Assembly: GCA_903842755.1 (NCBI GenBank)
Contig: CAIMNF010000466.1
Location: 1-13,352, forward strand
From: Oligoflexia bacterium
GTDB taxonomy: Bacteria > Bdellovibrionota > UBA1018 > CAIMNF01
Length of the DNA stretch: 13,352 nucleotides
Direction: 5' to 3'
Shown here: one piece after another, positions 6,057 through 13,352 of the stretch
How the letters are laid out: every line of letters begins with the position of its first letter
Numbering within the stretch: position 1 is the stretch's first letter
Position numbers and translations under genes: made by a program
The notes under the pieces: generated by a model
The model's database searches: none
Told to the model about the DNA's origin: nothing
Seen by the model: only the letters and a program-made list of their open reading frames with translations

Positions 6057-7197
6057 GGCCCATCTTAATAAAAGCGGTCCCTAATTCAAACAAAATTAAA
6101 ACCACCACCGTTATTTCTAACCAAAGGCTGCGATTGACGTTGAGTTCCCCTTGGAGCAGCTCCGAGAGACTGGCAAAAAGGTTCATTTTCCGCATGATGT
6201 TTTGTTCCCACTCGGGAATCCGAAACTCTTCGCCTGCTGCCCTAAAAATGGTCGCCAAGTAAAAATCACCCACCACTTTAAATGAATTATCGACGCGTTC
6301 AATGAATTCCGAAAACTCGATGTACCGGGCGCTGGCCTCGCGCGAAAGTTGGGCAAAGCGATTGCTGAAAAATTTTGAACGCGACTCTTCAATTGCATCG
6401 TAAAGCGTGGTTAGGCGCTGGTCCAGTAAGGTGTCGTAATAGCGCATTTCCATTAAATGGGTCAGCCCGAACTCGATGACCTCGGGAACTTCCTTACGGC
6501 CGGAAGGTTCAATCACAATGGCGCTATTCCAATCAATGATCGTTAAGTCTTGGTCAGAATATTGGTACAAACTTTCTAAAATAATCGATTTGTTTTTTGG
6601 GGCAAGTTGGACGGTGTTTTCAGCCACAATGAGGCGGGCCGCATCGACCTTTTCCAGGAGCTCTTTGCAATTTTTAATTCCGCTAATTTCCTCGAAAAAG
6701 AAAATGACATAATCTTCGAACTGTTGCCAACTGTGCTGCCCAAGGAGTGCGGGCGAAATAATATTCACCAATTCTTCTGCCCGAACGCGCGCTAGTTCGT
6801 CGATCAACATGTCTTGTTCCAGTTTTGCGCTCATGTCGATTAATTGTTCCCAGCTTGTTCCTGGCGCAATAGGGACTTGGAATTGAATACTCAGCACGCC
6901 GTAATCCCAAACCTTGGCCAAGGTTTCTGATTTAACGGATCGGTCCAAAAAATTGAGCTCGGATTCCCCCAAGCTAAAGGTAACAGGAGCATTCCGCATG
7001 ATCACCAACTGCCTTGGTGTCCGGGTCAATTGAAGTCTTCCTTTGCCGCTTTCCGTTTTGAGAAGGTCTTCTACTCTGCTTAAATTTACTTCTTCCGCGA
7101 CATCAAACACGCGGTAAATGAGGATCGATCCTTTTTGAATGCTTACGCCCGTGCTGAGGGAAGGGTCTAGTGCTGGAGTGGTCGCGGAGGTACTCAC
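6049..7197 (-). CDS. Tail-anchored membrane protein, RMD1/DUF155-like
   Basis: This 382-aa protein starts at GTG 7197, 7 nt after the stop of the upstream barrel gene, with no clear ribosome site. It has no signal peptide. Residues ~20-130 are mixed alpha/beta (SILIYRVFDVAEEVNL, KVWDYGVLSIQFQVPI). Residues ~225-350 are long amphipathic helices (ALMEMRYYD-like, LTTLYDAIEESRSKFF, VVGDFYLATIFRAA). A single hydrophobic helix, LWLEITVVVLILFELGTAFI, lies near residues 357-377 with only a few residues after it. The order (an alpha/beta part with a YG motif, then long helices with a lead-in to a terminal LE-hydrophobic anchor) resembles the RMD1/RMND1/DUF155 family. Eukaryotic members work in mitochondrial translation and bacterial members are uncharacterised. 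The family call is by eye and only moderately secure. Coupling with the CDF gene suggests a linked role at the inner membrane. Confidence 0.6.
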   Translation of the reverse strand: MSTSATTPALDPSLSTGVSIQKGSILIYRVFDVAEEVNLSRVEDLLKTESGKGRLQLTRTPRQLVIMRNAPVTFSLGESELNFLDRSVKSETLAKVWDYGVLSIQFQVPIAPGTSWEQLIDMSAKLEQDMLIDELARVRAEELVNIISPALLGQHSWQQFEDYVIFFFEEISGIKNCKELLEKVDAARLIVAENTVQLAPKNKSIILESLYQYSDQDLTIIDWNSAIVIEPSGRKEVPEVIEFGLTHLMEMRYYDTLLDQRLTTLYDAIEESRSKFFSNRFAQLSREASARYIEFSEFIERVDNSFKVVGDFYLATIFRAAGEEFRIPEWEQNIMRKMNLFASLSELLQGELNVNRSLWLEITVVVLILFELGTAFIKMGHG

Positions 7198-7204
7198 AAA
7201 AGGC

Positions 7205-8059
7205 TCACAGCGCGGCCGTTAAGTTAAAGTATAAGGTCGCATTCGATGGGGCAAGATTAGCAGTGTAAAACCGCAACGAGGGGTAAAAGGTAATGTGTGA
7301 ATTAATATCAAACAGAGGTCCAATCGTAAATGATCCCGGATCGGCCGAATTATAGTTAAAAAAACTATTTGCGTAGGCATGGTTCACATCGGTATCTAAC
7401 TCAAAATAAATATGAACCGAAGGAAAGATATCTACAGTAATGAGAGGAATAAACGAAAGGCCATAATCATTATTTGATTCGGGATTATTATAAAAGCTTG
7501 GCGAAATGATGGTCAAAAACTGAAAACTCCAGTTCCGCAGCGAGGTTTTAAAGGTCCACATGTTTTTAAGATTCATGCTTAAGACTTGGCCTGCAGCCTG
7601 AGATGCATTAGACGTAGGGAAAAAAACTTCAAATGTGGTGTCCATATCCACGTAAGTCGTTTCCATGGTTTTAGCCCAACCAAAAAAGACGCGAATATCA
7701 CTCCACACAAAAGTACCTGCGGGCGCGTTGTTCACGTTTTCGGTCAATTTCTCCCGTACTCCCAGGACAAGATTAGGAGTAATTCCATAGCCGGCCCGAA
7801 GGTCATGAGTAAAAACTGCACTTGTCCCATCCGCTTGTTGGTAAACGGGTGCACCAATGGTATTTCCCTTATATTCCGCCACGTATACCAGTTTGTAGGG
7901 ATTAGGCCCATCGGCAACGGGTGCAGGGGTTGGCACGGAAATGGGCGGTGGTGATCCACCTGGATTTGCCGCAGCTACTCCGGACGATTGTGCTTGTGCA
8001 GCTTGGGTTCCGAGGAGGGTCAAACTGCAAAAGATCACAGCAGAAAATTGATTTCTCAT
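7205..8059 (-). CDS. Outer-membrane beta-barrel-like protein with Pro-rich N-terminus
   Basis: The 284-aa product has a signal peptide ending AAQA (residue 23), a Pro/Ala/Gly-rich linker at ~32-52 (SPPPISVPTPAPV), and then beta-strand-rich sequence to the end. Visible strands include YKLVYVAEYKG, FTHDLRAGYGI, LVLGVREKLT, VDMDTTFEVFFP, WSFQFLTIISPSFY, YGLSFIPLITVDIFP and HIYFELDTDV, ending at TLYFNLTAAL. Alternating hydrophobic and aromatic residues and many Asn/Asp turns fit an outer-membrane barrel, although the last residue is Leu rather than Phe. I cannot place it in a named porin family. It heads a three-gene minus-strand unit with the RMD1-like and CDF genes. On the minus strand a TATACT lies 4 nt before the ATG, so if it is a -10 element the transcript would be nearly leaderless. 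The evidence for that is weak. Confidence 0.72.
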   Translation of the reverse strand: MRNQFSAVIFCSLTLLGTQAAQAQSSGVAAANPGGSPPPISVPTPAPVADGPNPYKLVYVAEYKGNTIGAPVYQQADGTSAVFTHDLRAGYGITPNLVLGVREKLTENVNNAPAGTFVWSDIRVFFGWAKTMETTYVDMDTTFEVFFPTSNASQAAGQVLSMNLKNMWTFKTSLRNWSFQFLTIISPSFYNNPESNNDYGLSFIPLITVDIFPSVHIYFELDTDVNHAYANSFFNYNSADPGSFTIGPLFDINSHITFYPSLRFYTANLAPSNATLYFNLTAAL

Positions 8060-8086
8060 ATAGAGTATATTTTAACGATAAAAGTT
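8060..8086. promoter_or_regulatory. 27-bp divergent start region between the barrel gene and hrpB
   Basis: Only 27 AT-rich bases separate the divergent start codons at 8059 (-) and 8087 (+). Promoter elements for each gene must therefore lie largely inside the other gene's 5' coding region. A TATACT hexamer (minus strand, 8069-8064) is the only recognisable candidate -10, and no clear -35 is seen. Confidence 0.35.
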
Positions 8087-10525
8087 ATGAGTTCGCAAAC
8101 ACTGAATCGCTCCCCACTGCCCATTGATGATTTTTTAACATCGATTACCGAAACCTTGCGGCAAAGTAAGTCTGTCATTATTTTGGCGGAACCAGGGGCT
8201 GGGAAATCGACGCGTGTTCCCGTTGCGCTGATGCAGGAAAAAACCATCGGCCAAAAAAAATGGATCATGCTTCAACCCAGAAGGTGGGCTGCGCGTCTGG
8301 TGGCAGAACGCATTGCAAAAGAAAATCAATTTTCTATCGGAGAAGAGGTCGGCTACCAGGTTCGGTTTGAGAGTCAGTTTTCGGCAAAAACCCGATTAAT
8401 CGTGATGACGGAAGGCGTACTCTTGCGGCGCTTGCTCCGCGACCCCGAACTTGCCGATGTGCAAGGGGTGATCTTGGACGAATTTCATGAGCGCAGTTTA
8501 GATTTGGATTTAAGTCTTGCGCTTTTAAAGGAACTTCAAGAAAGTTTTCGACCGGACTTAAAAATAGTGGTGATGTCGGCCACTTTTGATCCCGACCCCT
8601 TGCTAAAATTTTTGCCTCAAAGTAAAAAGTTTGAGATTCCTGGTCGAACCTTTCCAGTGAAAAAGGTGTACCTAGGTGAAGTTACCCTTGCGGAAGCCGT
8701 AAGAACGGCTTTGACCGAAGTTCCAACTGGTGATGGATTGATCTTCTTGCCAGGAGCTTATGAAATTGATCGCGGTATGGAGGAAGTGCGACAATCACAT
8801 TCGGCACTTTTAAAAACCGTAGAACTTTTGGCGCTTCACTCCAGTCTCCCAGAAAAAGATCAAAAGCGGGTGTTCGAAGGCAGCAGGCGCAAAATCATCT
8901 TTGCGACGAATATTGCCGAGACCTCCATTACTTTGCCCGGCATTAAGTGGGTCATTGATACTGGTCTTGTGAAAGTGATGCGCAATGATCCGCAATTTGG
9001 CCAAGACCGTTTAGAACTTTTAAGAATCAGTCGCGCTTCCAGCGAGCAAAGGGCTGGGCGTGCGGGGCGGGTGAGTGAGGGAGTGTGTTATCGGTTGTGG
9101 AGCGAAGCAGAGCACACCCAGCTGCGTCTTCAGGAAACGCCCGAGGTGCACCGGCTAAACTTGTCCTCCGCATTTTTATATTTGGCGAATTATGGAGTGC
9201 CCGATCCGGATAACTTGGAGTGGTTCGAGAGACCAAAATCAAGCGCCATTCAATTCGCGAAAAGTGAGCTCGAACAGCTTGAATTTGTGTCCAGCGGAGT
9301 TTTGACCGAAGAAGGAAAAAAAGCAGCGCACCTTCCGCTTTCCCCCCTCATGGCAAAAATTAAAATCAGTGCCGAGCAAGAAGCTCAGAATTTAGATGCC
9401 CAGTCCGCCCAGCGGGTGTTGGGTTTTGCTGCGCGAATAGCCGTTTGGCTTGAAGAAGAAAAACAAAGCGGAAGTGTTCAAGATTGGGAGTCCTTACTTC
9501 GCGCCTTAAATGCTCTTTCGCCGCGAGCGCTCCGAAGTGCGACGCAAATCCTGGGGGGGAATTCGGCTTTACCTGTGGTGGTCTTCGCCGATCACGAACG
9601 CTACGAAGCAGTGCTGCTGGGCGCACTAAAGAGCCGAATTTTTATTCGCGACCGAAAAGTAGGTCGAAGAGCCATTCAGCTCGCATCACAACGGCAGCAA
9701 TTCGCCGACCGATTGCCCCAAGCGGGGATTATTTTAAACTCAACGGAGCGCGAAGAAAATGGAAGCCCAGTGATTTTGGTGCGCAGCTTTTTGCCTTTAG
9801 AACTGGAACGCCTAAAGGAATTTTCGGTCAAAAAAAGACACGTCGATTTTGACGAGCCTTCTGGGAGAGTAAGAGCTAAAGAGGGGCTTTACTTTCAGGA
9901 TTTAGCCTTGGGAACAGAAACCGATTGTGCCGTTCTACCCCACGAAGCTGAACAAGTGCTCTCTACGGTTCTCATGAAAGATCCGGAAAGTGCGTTTAAG
10001 CAAAACGAGTCCTTTTTAAAGTGGAAGAATCGGTACGACTTATGGAGCAAATTTTATGAAAGTGCTCCGCCCCTTCCCTGGCCCGAACTCGTTCAAGCCG
10101 CCGTGATGGGTAAAACCCGAATCGGGGAGGTCTTACAATTTCCCTGGAAGGCTTATTTAGAAAGTACACATCCCGAGTTTAAAAGTTTAGATGCCGACCT
10201 GCCCGAGCAGATCGAAGTGCCTACGGGTAATCACATTAATATAGACTACGAAACCTTTCCGCCTAGGCTTGCCGTTCGCCTGCAGGAAGTTTTTGGTTGG
10301 CTAGAGACGCCGGTCTTGATGAAGGGGAAGGTTCCCATTTTGATGGAATTATTGTCACCGGGCTTTAAGCCAATTCAATTGACCCAAGACCTTAAAAGCT
10401 TTTGGGCCAATGCTTATTTTGAGGTGCGCAAGGAATTAAAAGCGCGCTATCCGAAACATTCTTGGCCGGACAAGCCGCTGGAAGCGCCGCCAGTAGCTAA
10501 GGGGCGACGCAGATCGCCGTCTTAG
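8087..10525 (+). CDS. hrpB: ATP-dependent RNA helicase HrpB (DEAH-type)
   Basis: I chose ATG 8087, giving 812 aa, close to the usual HrpB length. The earlier in-frame ATG at 7988 would run through the start of the divergent gene and adds no helicase sequence. Helicase motifs occur in order: Walker A EPGAGKST (35-42), QPRRWAAR (63-70), TEG (108-110), DEFHERSLD (131-139, the HrpB version of DEAH), SAT (164-166), NIAETSITLPG (275-285) and QRAGRAGR (321-328). The C-terminus has the HrpB-specific ending VRKELKARYPKHSWPDKP and a basic tail. HrpB is a cytoplasmic NTP-dependent helicase; its physiological role is poorly defined in most bacteria, though RNA processing or translation-related roles are proposed for DEAH relatives. 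All core residues look intact. The gene is followed by an 89-nt gap and then the aminopeptidase gene on the same strand. Confidence 0.96.
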   Translation: MSSQTLNRSPLPIDDFLTSITETLRQSKSVIILAEPGAGKSTRVPVALMQEKTIGQKKWIMLQPRRWAARLVAERIAKENQFSIGEEVGYQVRFESQFSAKTRLIVMTEGVLLRRLLRDPELADVQGVILDEFHERSLDLDLSLALLKELQESFRPDLKIVVMSATFDPDPLLKFLPQSKKFEIPGRTFPVKKVYLGEVTLAEAVRTALTEVPTGDGLIFLPGAYEIDRGMEEVRQSHSALLKTVELLALHSSLPEKDQKRVFEGSRRKIIFATNIAETSITLPGIKWVIDTGLVKVMRNDPQFGQDRLELLRISRASSEQRAGRAGRVSEGVCYRLWSEAEHTQLRLQETPEVHRLNLSSAFLYLANYGVPDPDNLEWFERPKSSAIQFAKSELEQLEFVSSGVLTEEGKKAAHLPLSPLMAKIKISAEQEAQNLDAQSAQRVLGFAARIAVWLEEEKQSGSVQDWESLLRALNALSPRALRSATQILGGNSALPVVVFADHERYEAVLLGALKSRIFIRDRKVGRRAIQLASQRQQFADRLPQAGIILNSTEREENGSPVILVRSFLPLELERLKEFSVKKRHVDFDEPSGRVRAKEGLYFQDLALGTETDCAVLPHEAEQVLSTVLMKDPESAFKQNESFLKWKNRYDLWSKFYESAPPLPWPELVQAAVMGKTRIGEVLQFPWKAYLESTHPEFKSLDADLPEQIEVPTGNHINIDYETFPPRLAVRLQEVFGWLETPVLMKGKVPILMELLSPGFKPIQLTQDLKSFWANAYFEVRKELKARYPKHSWPDKPLEAPPVAKGRRRSPS

Positions 10526-10545
10526 TTTGCTCGTTGAAGGAAAGA

Positions 10546-10568
10546 CTTAAAAAAATAATTTTTTTGAG
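10546..10568. repeat. A/T-only inverted repeat between hrpB and the aminopeptidase gene
   Basis: Seven A (10549-10555) and seven T (10559-10565) flank TAA, and the outer bases CTT/GAG extend the pairing with a G-U wobble. TGCTC (10528-10532) and GAGCA (10566-10570) form a further nested pair. It could be a weak attenuator or terminator between hrpB and the next gene, or an A-tract upstream element. Function is uncertain. Confidence 0.4.
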
Positions 10569-10614
10569 CACAAAGAAATTAAACTGCGGTAAATTAGGTT
10601 CCAAAGGAAAGTTT

Positions 10615-12147
10615 ATGACTAAAGATTGGAACGATGTTGATTTTAAATTTGGGCAAGCAGTAGGCGGACTTTATGATGCAGTCGTCACAGACTATGGAAG
10701 CCGGATGACCCTCACCGAGCGTCTCGCAAATCGCAAGCTAGCCAAAGAGGCGTTAAATGATGCTCTTAAAGAATTGAAAAAAGACGATCCGGAGGGCGAA
10801 TCACGGGACCCACATCGACTAACGATTCATTACGAAGGTAAGGGACATTTGACGGCACTCCTGTTGCACGGAGAACCGAATGCGTTTGTTCTGCAAACAC
10901 ACTTACGCAAAGCCTTTGCAGGAATGCTAAAGACCGATGGAAAAGACAAGGTGGTTCAACTTTCTCTTAATGGATTGAACGAATCTGCCGCCCAGCAGGT
11001 GTTGAACGCATTTGCCGCGCTTGCAGTTTTAGTGCGCTTTAAGCCAGAAACGTTTGGAAAAAAACAAAAAGATCAAAAAAAGCAAGGAAAGCTTACGGTT
11101 TATGTGCAAACCACTCTCAAACAAAAATTAGCCGAACACGCAATTGAAGAAGGACGAATTTTAGCAGTATGCAATAATCAAGTGCGTTTTTTGGCCGATT
11201 TACCGGGAAATGTGCTTAATCCAAAATCCTACCGCGAAAAAGTTGAGATGTTGGCCAAGGAACTAAAAGTGGATTACGAATTTTTAGACCGCAAAGATTT
11301 AAAGAAGCGCGACGCTGGTGCATTTTTAGCCGTCATCAAGGCTGACCTAAACCATGAGGCAGGAATCGTTCACTTGAAAAGTCCCGGTTCAAAAAAGGCA
11401 AAGGGTGGAAAAGGGGCTGTTAAAAAAGTAGCCTTGGTTGGAAAAGGGCTTTGTTTTGATACCGGCGGGTACAATGTAAAAACGGGTGAATCGATGTTGA
11501 ATATGCATCGGGACATGACGGGGTCTGCGGTGGCGCTTTCGCTTTTTAGAGCGTTAGTTGAGCTCGAGACCGAATACGAAGTTCACGCCTATTTAGCGTT
11601 GGCCGAGAATTTGATTTCTCACGAAGGGTATCGCCCCAATGATGTGGTGATTGCGTCGAACGGAATGTCTATCGAAGTTGTCGATACCGATGCAGAAGGC
11701 CGTATGGTTCTTTCGGATACCTTAGCGTTGGCATCTGAGGAAAAACCAGATCTCATCATTGATTTTGCAACTCTGACGGGAAGTGTAGTTCGGGCGTTGG
11801 ATACGCGGCGGTGCGGAGCTTATGCAAATCGAATGGATATTTCTCGATTGGCAGTAGAGGTTGGCGATCGGTGCGGCGAACGTCTCTGGAATTTTCCGAT
11901 CGGGGAGGATTATTTCGATTCTTTAAAATCCGAAATCGCGGATATCCGTCAATGTGCTTCGTCGTCGTGTTCAGATCATATTTACGCGGCAACTTTTTTA
12001 AGTAAATTTGTGGGAAAAGGGATCCCCTGGATTCACATTGACCTAGCCGCAGATACCAATAAAGGCGGCTTAGGTTTGGTTCCGACCGAAACGACGGGTT
12101 TTGGTGTTCGTTGGGGCTATGCTTTTATTCGCGAATTTTTAGGTTAA
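10615..12147 (+). CDS. M17-family leucyl aminopeptidase (PepA-like)
   Basis: The start ATG 10615 follows AAAGGA (10603-10608) with 6-nt spacing, giving 510 aa. An in-frame extension to 10534 is Lys-rich and unsupported. The C-terminal catalytic domain is clear: GKGLCFDTGGYNVKTGESM with Lys277, Asp282 and Lys289, then RDMTGSA with Asp300, and DTDAEGRMVLSDTLALA with Asp359, Glu361 and Arg363. These match the two-zinc site and catalytic Lys/Arg of M17 leucine aminopeptidases, cytoplasmic enzymes that remove N-terminal residues from peptides. NLPGN-like ADLPGNVLNP (start of the domain) is also typical. The N-terminal domain is divergent from E. coli PepA. Two Lys-rich loops stand out, at residues 149-159 and 260-271, the latter just ahead of the active-site strand. 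The next gene starts 5 nt after the stop, suggesting cotranscription. PepA-type DNA-binding roles cannot be judged here. Confidence 0.93.
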   Translation: MTKDWNDVDFKFGQAVGGLYDAVVTDYGSRMTLTERLANRKLAKEALNDALKELKKDDPEGESRDPHRLTIHYEGKGHLTALLLHGEPNAFVLQTHLRKAFAGMLKTDGKDKVVQLSLNGLNESAAQQVLNAFAALAVLVRFKPETFGKKQKDQKKQGKLTVYVQTTLKQKLAEHAIEEGRILAVCNNQVRFLADLPGNVLNPKSYREKVEMLAKELKVDYEFLDRKDLKKRDAGAFLAVIKADLNHEAGIVHLKSPGSKKAKGGKGAVKKVALVGKGLCFDTGGYNVKTGESMLNMHRDMTGSAVALSLFRALVELETEYEVHAYLALAENLISHEGYRPNDVVIASNGMSIEVVDTDAEGRMVLSDTLALASEEKPDLIIDFATLTGSVVRALDTRRCGAYANRMDISRLAVEVGDRCGERLWNFPIGEDYFDSLKSEIADIRQCASSSCSDHIYAATFLSKFVGKGIPWIHIDLAADTNKGGLGLVPTETTGFGVRWGYAFIREFLG

Positions 12148-12152
12148 CGCGA

Positions 12153-12947
12153 ATGACGTTAGGAACTCCATCAAAACTGAAAGCAAGCGCCGTCATGATT
12201 ACCCATCAGGCGGATCGGCGGCTCAAGCAGGTGCTGCAGTCACTTTCTTTTTTTGACGAAGTTTTAATCGTTGATTCCAATAGCACCGATCAGACGGTAC
12301 CAATTGCATTAGCTTTTGGAGCGAAAGTTGTTCAACGTCCGTTTACGGATTTTAGTACGCAAAAACAGTTTTCTGTAGATCAAGCTCGGCATGATTGGGT
12401 GTTGGTAGTGGATTCGGACGAAGTGGTTAGTGAACGCTTGGCTACGGAAATGCGAGCCTTGAATTTTGAGCAATTAGATGCCGAGGATGTCGGCGGTTTT
12501 AAGGTACGACGTGAACTTTTTTTTCTTGGACAGCGCATCCTTCATGCGGGCGGAGTTGATTTTCCGGTTCGTTTTTTTAATCGAAAAAAAGGGCGATTTG
12601 ACGGAGCAGTTGTTCACGAGAAAATAACATTAGGCGGAAAATCACGCACGTTAAAGGCGCCCCTGGAACATTATAGCTACGATACGTTAGAAGAGTATTT
12701 TTTAAAATTTAATCGCTATACTACTTTAGCGGCAGAACGGTTGATTCAACAAAATCGGCAAGTTTCAAGTTTGAAAATCGCGTTTAGTTTTCCAGTAACG
12801 TTTGTTCGCTTGTACCTGTTAAAAGCTGGTTTTTTGGATGGTTTAGCGGGGTTTTTGTGGTGTTTTTTGAGCGCGGTTTCGCCGGTAGTGAAATATGCGA
12901 AAGTAAAACTTGGAAACTGCCCCCTCACAGTGCTGACGTTCAAGTAA
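12153..12947 (+). CDS. Family 2 glycosyltransferase, WaaE/KdtX-like
   Basis: I place the start at ATG 12153 (264 aa), preceded by an AGG at 12141-12143. A longer in-frame start at 12111 would overlap the aminopeptidase gene and adds no domain sequence. The GT-A nucleotide-sugar fold is visible: SAVMITHQADRR at the N-terminus, DEVLIVDSNSTDQT (35-48), FGAKVVQRPFTDFSTQKQF (55-73) and the acidic DSDE motif (87-90). Then come GGVDFPVRFFNRKKGRFDGAVVHE and a hydrophobic or amphipathic C-terminus (FSFPVTFVRLYLLKAGFLDG). This layout is that of the WaaE/KdtX-like branch, which adds glucose or related sugars to LPS core, acting at the cytoplasmic face of the inner membrane. The donor and acceptor are not determinable. 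No other LPS genes are in the window, so an exact role is inference. It is probably cotranscribed with the aminopeptidase gene. Confidence 0.88.
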   Translation: MTLGTPSKLKASAVMITHQADRRLKQVLQSLSFFDEVLIVDSNSTDQTVPIALAFGAKVVQRPFTDFSTQKQFSVDQARHDWVLVVDSDEVVSERLATEMRALNFEQLDAEDVGGFKVRRELFFLGQRILHAGGVDFPVRFFNRKKGRFDGAVVHEKITLGGKSRTLKAPLEHYSYDTLEEYFLKFNRYTTLAAERLIQQNRQVSSLKIAFSFPVTFVRLYLLKAGFLDGLAGFLWCFLSAVSPVVKYAKVKLGNCPLTVLTFK

Positions 12948-13030
12948 GAAAAGCGTTCGTTTTTCGATTGCCTTCTAGAAAAATCAATTCGCGAGCTGGG
13001 CAATTTTGTGAAAGTCGACGAAAACTACTG

Positions 13031-13056
13031 AAAAAATTGGATTTTTTTATTTTTTT
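13031..13056 (+). terminator. A/T-stem hairpin followed by T-run, weak terminator candidate
   Basis: AAAAAAT (13031-13037) pairs with ATTTTTT (13041-13047) across TGG, and a T-rich run follows to 13056. The stem has no G/C, so it is weak. A second small hairpin of GAAAAGC/GTTTTTC type lies right after the glycosyltransferase stop at 12948-12965. Either could end the hrpB-side transcript. Nothing else recognisable is seen between 12948 and 13106. Confidence 0.3.
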
Positions 13057-13106
13057 CCGCACACTCGGGGGGCAGTTTTAAGCGACCCCGCGTCCACTGT
13101 GACACA

Positions 13107-13135
13107 TTGTCCCCCTCGTTTTATTCACTTATACT
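13107..13135 (+). promoter_or_regulatory. Sigma-70-type promoter for the terminal lipoprotein gene
   Basis: TTGTCC (13107-13112) and TATACT (13130-13135) are separated by 17 nt, the optimal spacing. The predicted start near 13142 gives a ~19-nt leader to the TTG at 13161. A TGTGACACA dyad (13098-13106) abuts the -35 element and might be an operator, though it is short. Confidence 0.55.
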
Positions 13136-13160
13136 GTTGAATATGTGTAGGGGTGAACTC

Positions 13161-13352
13161 TTGAAGTGGCTTTTGAATAGATCATCGGTAAAAATTCGCG
13201 CCGGATGCGACTTGGGCCTAGTTGTTTTTTTGTGGGGTGCACTTTCTGCATGCGATAATTTAAAATCGTCCAACGGATTGTCCAATTATCCCTATGTGGT
13301 CAGTTCTTTTTCGCCAGTCCACGGGTATGCAAGTAACGCTCAAACACTTACA
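13161..13352 (+). CDS. N-terminal part of a lipoprotein (3' end outside window)
   Basis: The frame stays open to the right edge. The product begins MKWLLNRSSVKIRAGCD, then a hydrophobic stretch LGLVVFLWGALSAC with lipobox LSAC (Cys31 counted from the TTG), then an Asn/Ser-rich mature start. I prefer the TTG start at 13161 because TAGGGGTGA (13148-13156) is a good ribosome site at suitable spacing and the predicted transcript start leaves a normal short leader. An ATG at 13143 in the same frame would be nearly leaderless and would put the ribosome site inside the gene. Only about 64 residues are visible, and I recognise no family. It is likely a separate transcription unit from the glycosyltransferase gene. 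Confidence 0.65.
   Translation, partial: MKWLLNRSSVKIRAGCDLGLVVFLWGALSACDNLKSSNGLSNYPYVVSSFSPVHGYASNAQTLT

Noticed and set aside
7932..7950. TTGGCACGG on the plus strand resembling a -24 box
   Set aside because: No GC dinucleotide falls at the required -12 position, and it lies within the barrel gene.
7988..8086. N-terminal extension of HrpB from ATG 7988
   Set aside because: It would overlap the signal-peptide region of the divergent barrel gene and adds no conserved helicase sequence. The ATG at 8087 gives normal HrpB length.
9484..9852. 122-codon frame inside hrpB
   Set aside because: It lies wholly within the clear HrpB coding sequence in another frame and has Arg/Ser-rich shadow composition.
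10853..10868. Sigma-54-like CGGCACTCCTGTTGCA with correct spacing
   Set aside because: It lies inside the aminopeptidase coding sequence, with no gene start at a useful distance downstream. Probably chance, and a reminder that single matches are weak evidence.
1..13352. CRISPR array, tRNA/rRNA, transposase, toxin-antitoxin or phage-defence genes
   Set aside because: I looked for regular spaced repeats, cloverleaf-type sequences and typical protein motifs on both strands and saw none.

Overview
The window looks like chromosomal DNA of a Gram-negative bacterium with a lipoprotein- and beta-barrel-rich envelope. The best guess is a Bdellovibrionota-type (Bdellovibrio-like) or other former deltaproteobacterial lineage. 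This rests on moderate GC content, many small Ser/Thr-rich lipoproteins with LxAC lipoboxes, a TPR/FecR/beta-barrel gene set and sigma-54-type promoters. No 16S gene or other decisive marker is present, so the assignment is an inference. I see no tRNA, rRNA, CRISPR array, insertion sequence or phage gene.

Layout. (1) Positions 1-3470 (+) hold a tight operon: a coiled-coil/TPR protein (cut at the window edge), a secreted FecR-domain protein, a small outer-membrane beta-barrel, and a lipoprotein metallopeptidase of the putative aminopeptidase family PF10023. It ends at a perfect 34-nt palindrome (3507-3540). This palindrome is shared with a convergent minus-strand lipoprotein gene and looks like a terminator. 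(2) Positions 3580-5049 hold two divergent lipoprotein genes of unknown function on either side of a 255-bp intergenic region. Each has a well-spaced sigma-54 (-24/-12) promoter-like element, and several dyad-symmetric sequences lie between them. This is the most distinctive regulatory feature of the window. (3) Positions 5058-8059 (-) hold a three-gene unit: an outer-membrane barrel-like protein with a Pro-rich N-terminus, a tail-anchored protein resembling the RMD1/DUF155 family, and a cation diffusion facilitator (CDF) metal transporter. The last two overlap by 8 nt. (4) Positions 8087-12947 (+) hold the helicase gene hrpB, an M17 leucyl aminopeptidase gene and a WaaE-like family 2 glycosyltransferase gene. 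They are co-directional, and the last two are separated by only 5 nt. (5) Positions 12948-13352 hold a short noncoding stretch with an A/T hairpin, a clear sigma-70-type promoter, and the 5' end of another lipoprotein gene that leaves the window.

Functionally, most products act at the cell envelope: outer-membrane barrels, lipoproteins, a periplasmic peptidase, an inner-membrane metal exporter and an LPS-type glycosyltransferase. The exceptions are the cytoplasmic HrpB and PepA-like proteins. The gene families are mostly recognisable. The least understood parts are the sigma-54-flanked lipoprotein pair and the RMD1-like/CDF/barrel cassette.
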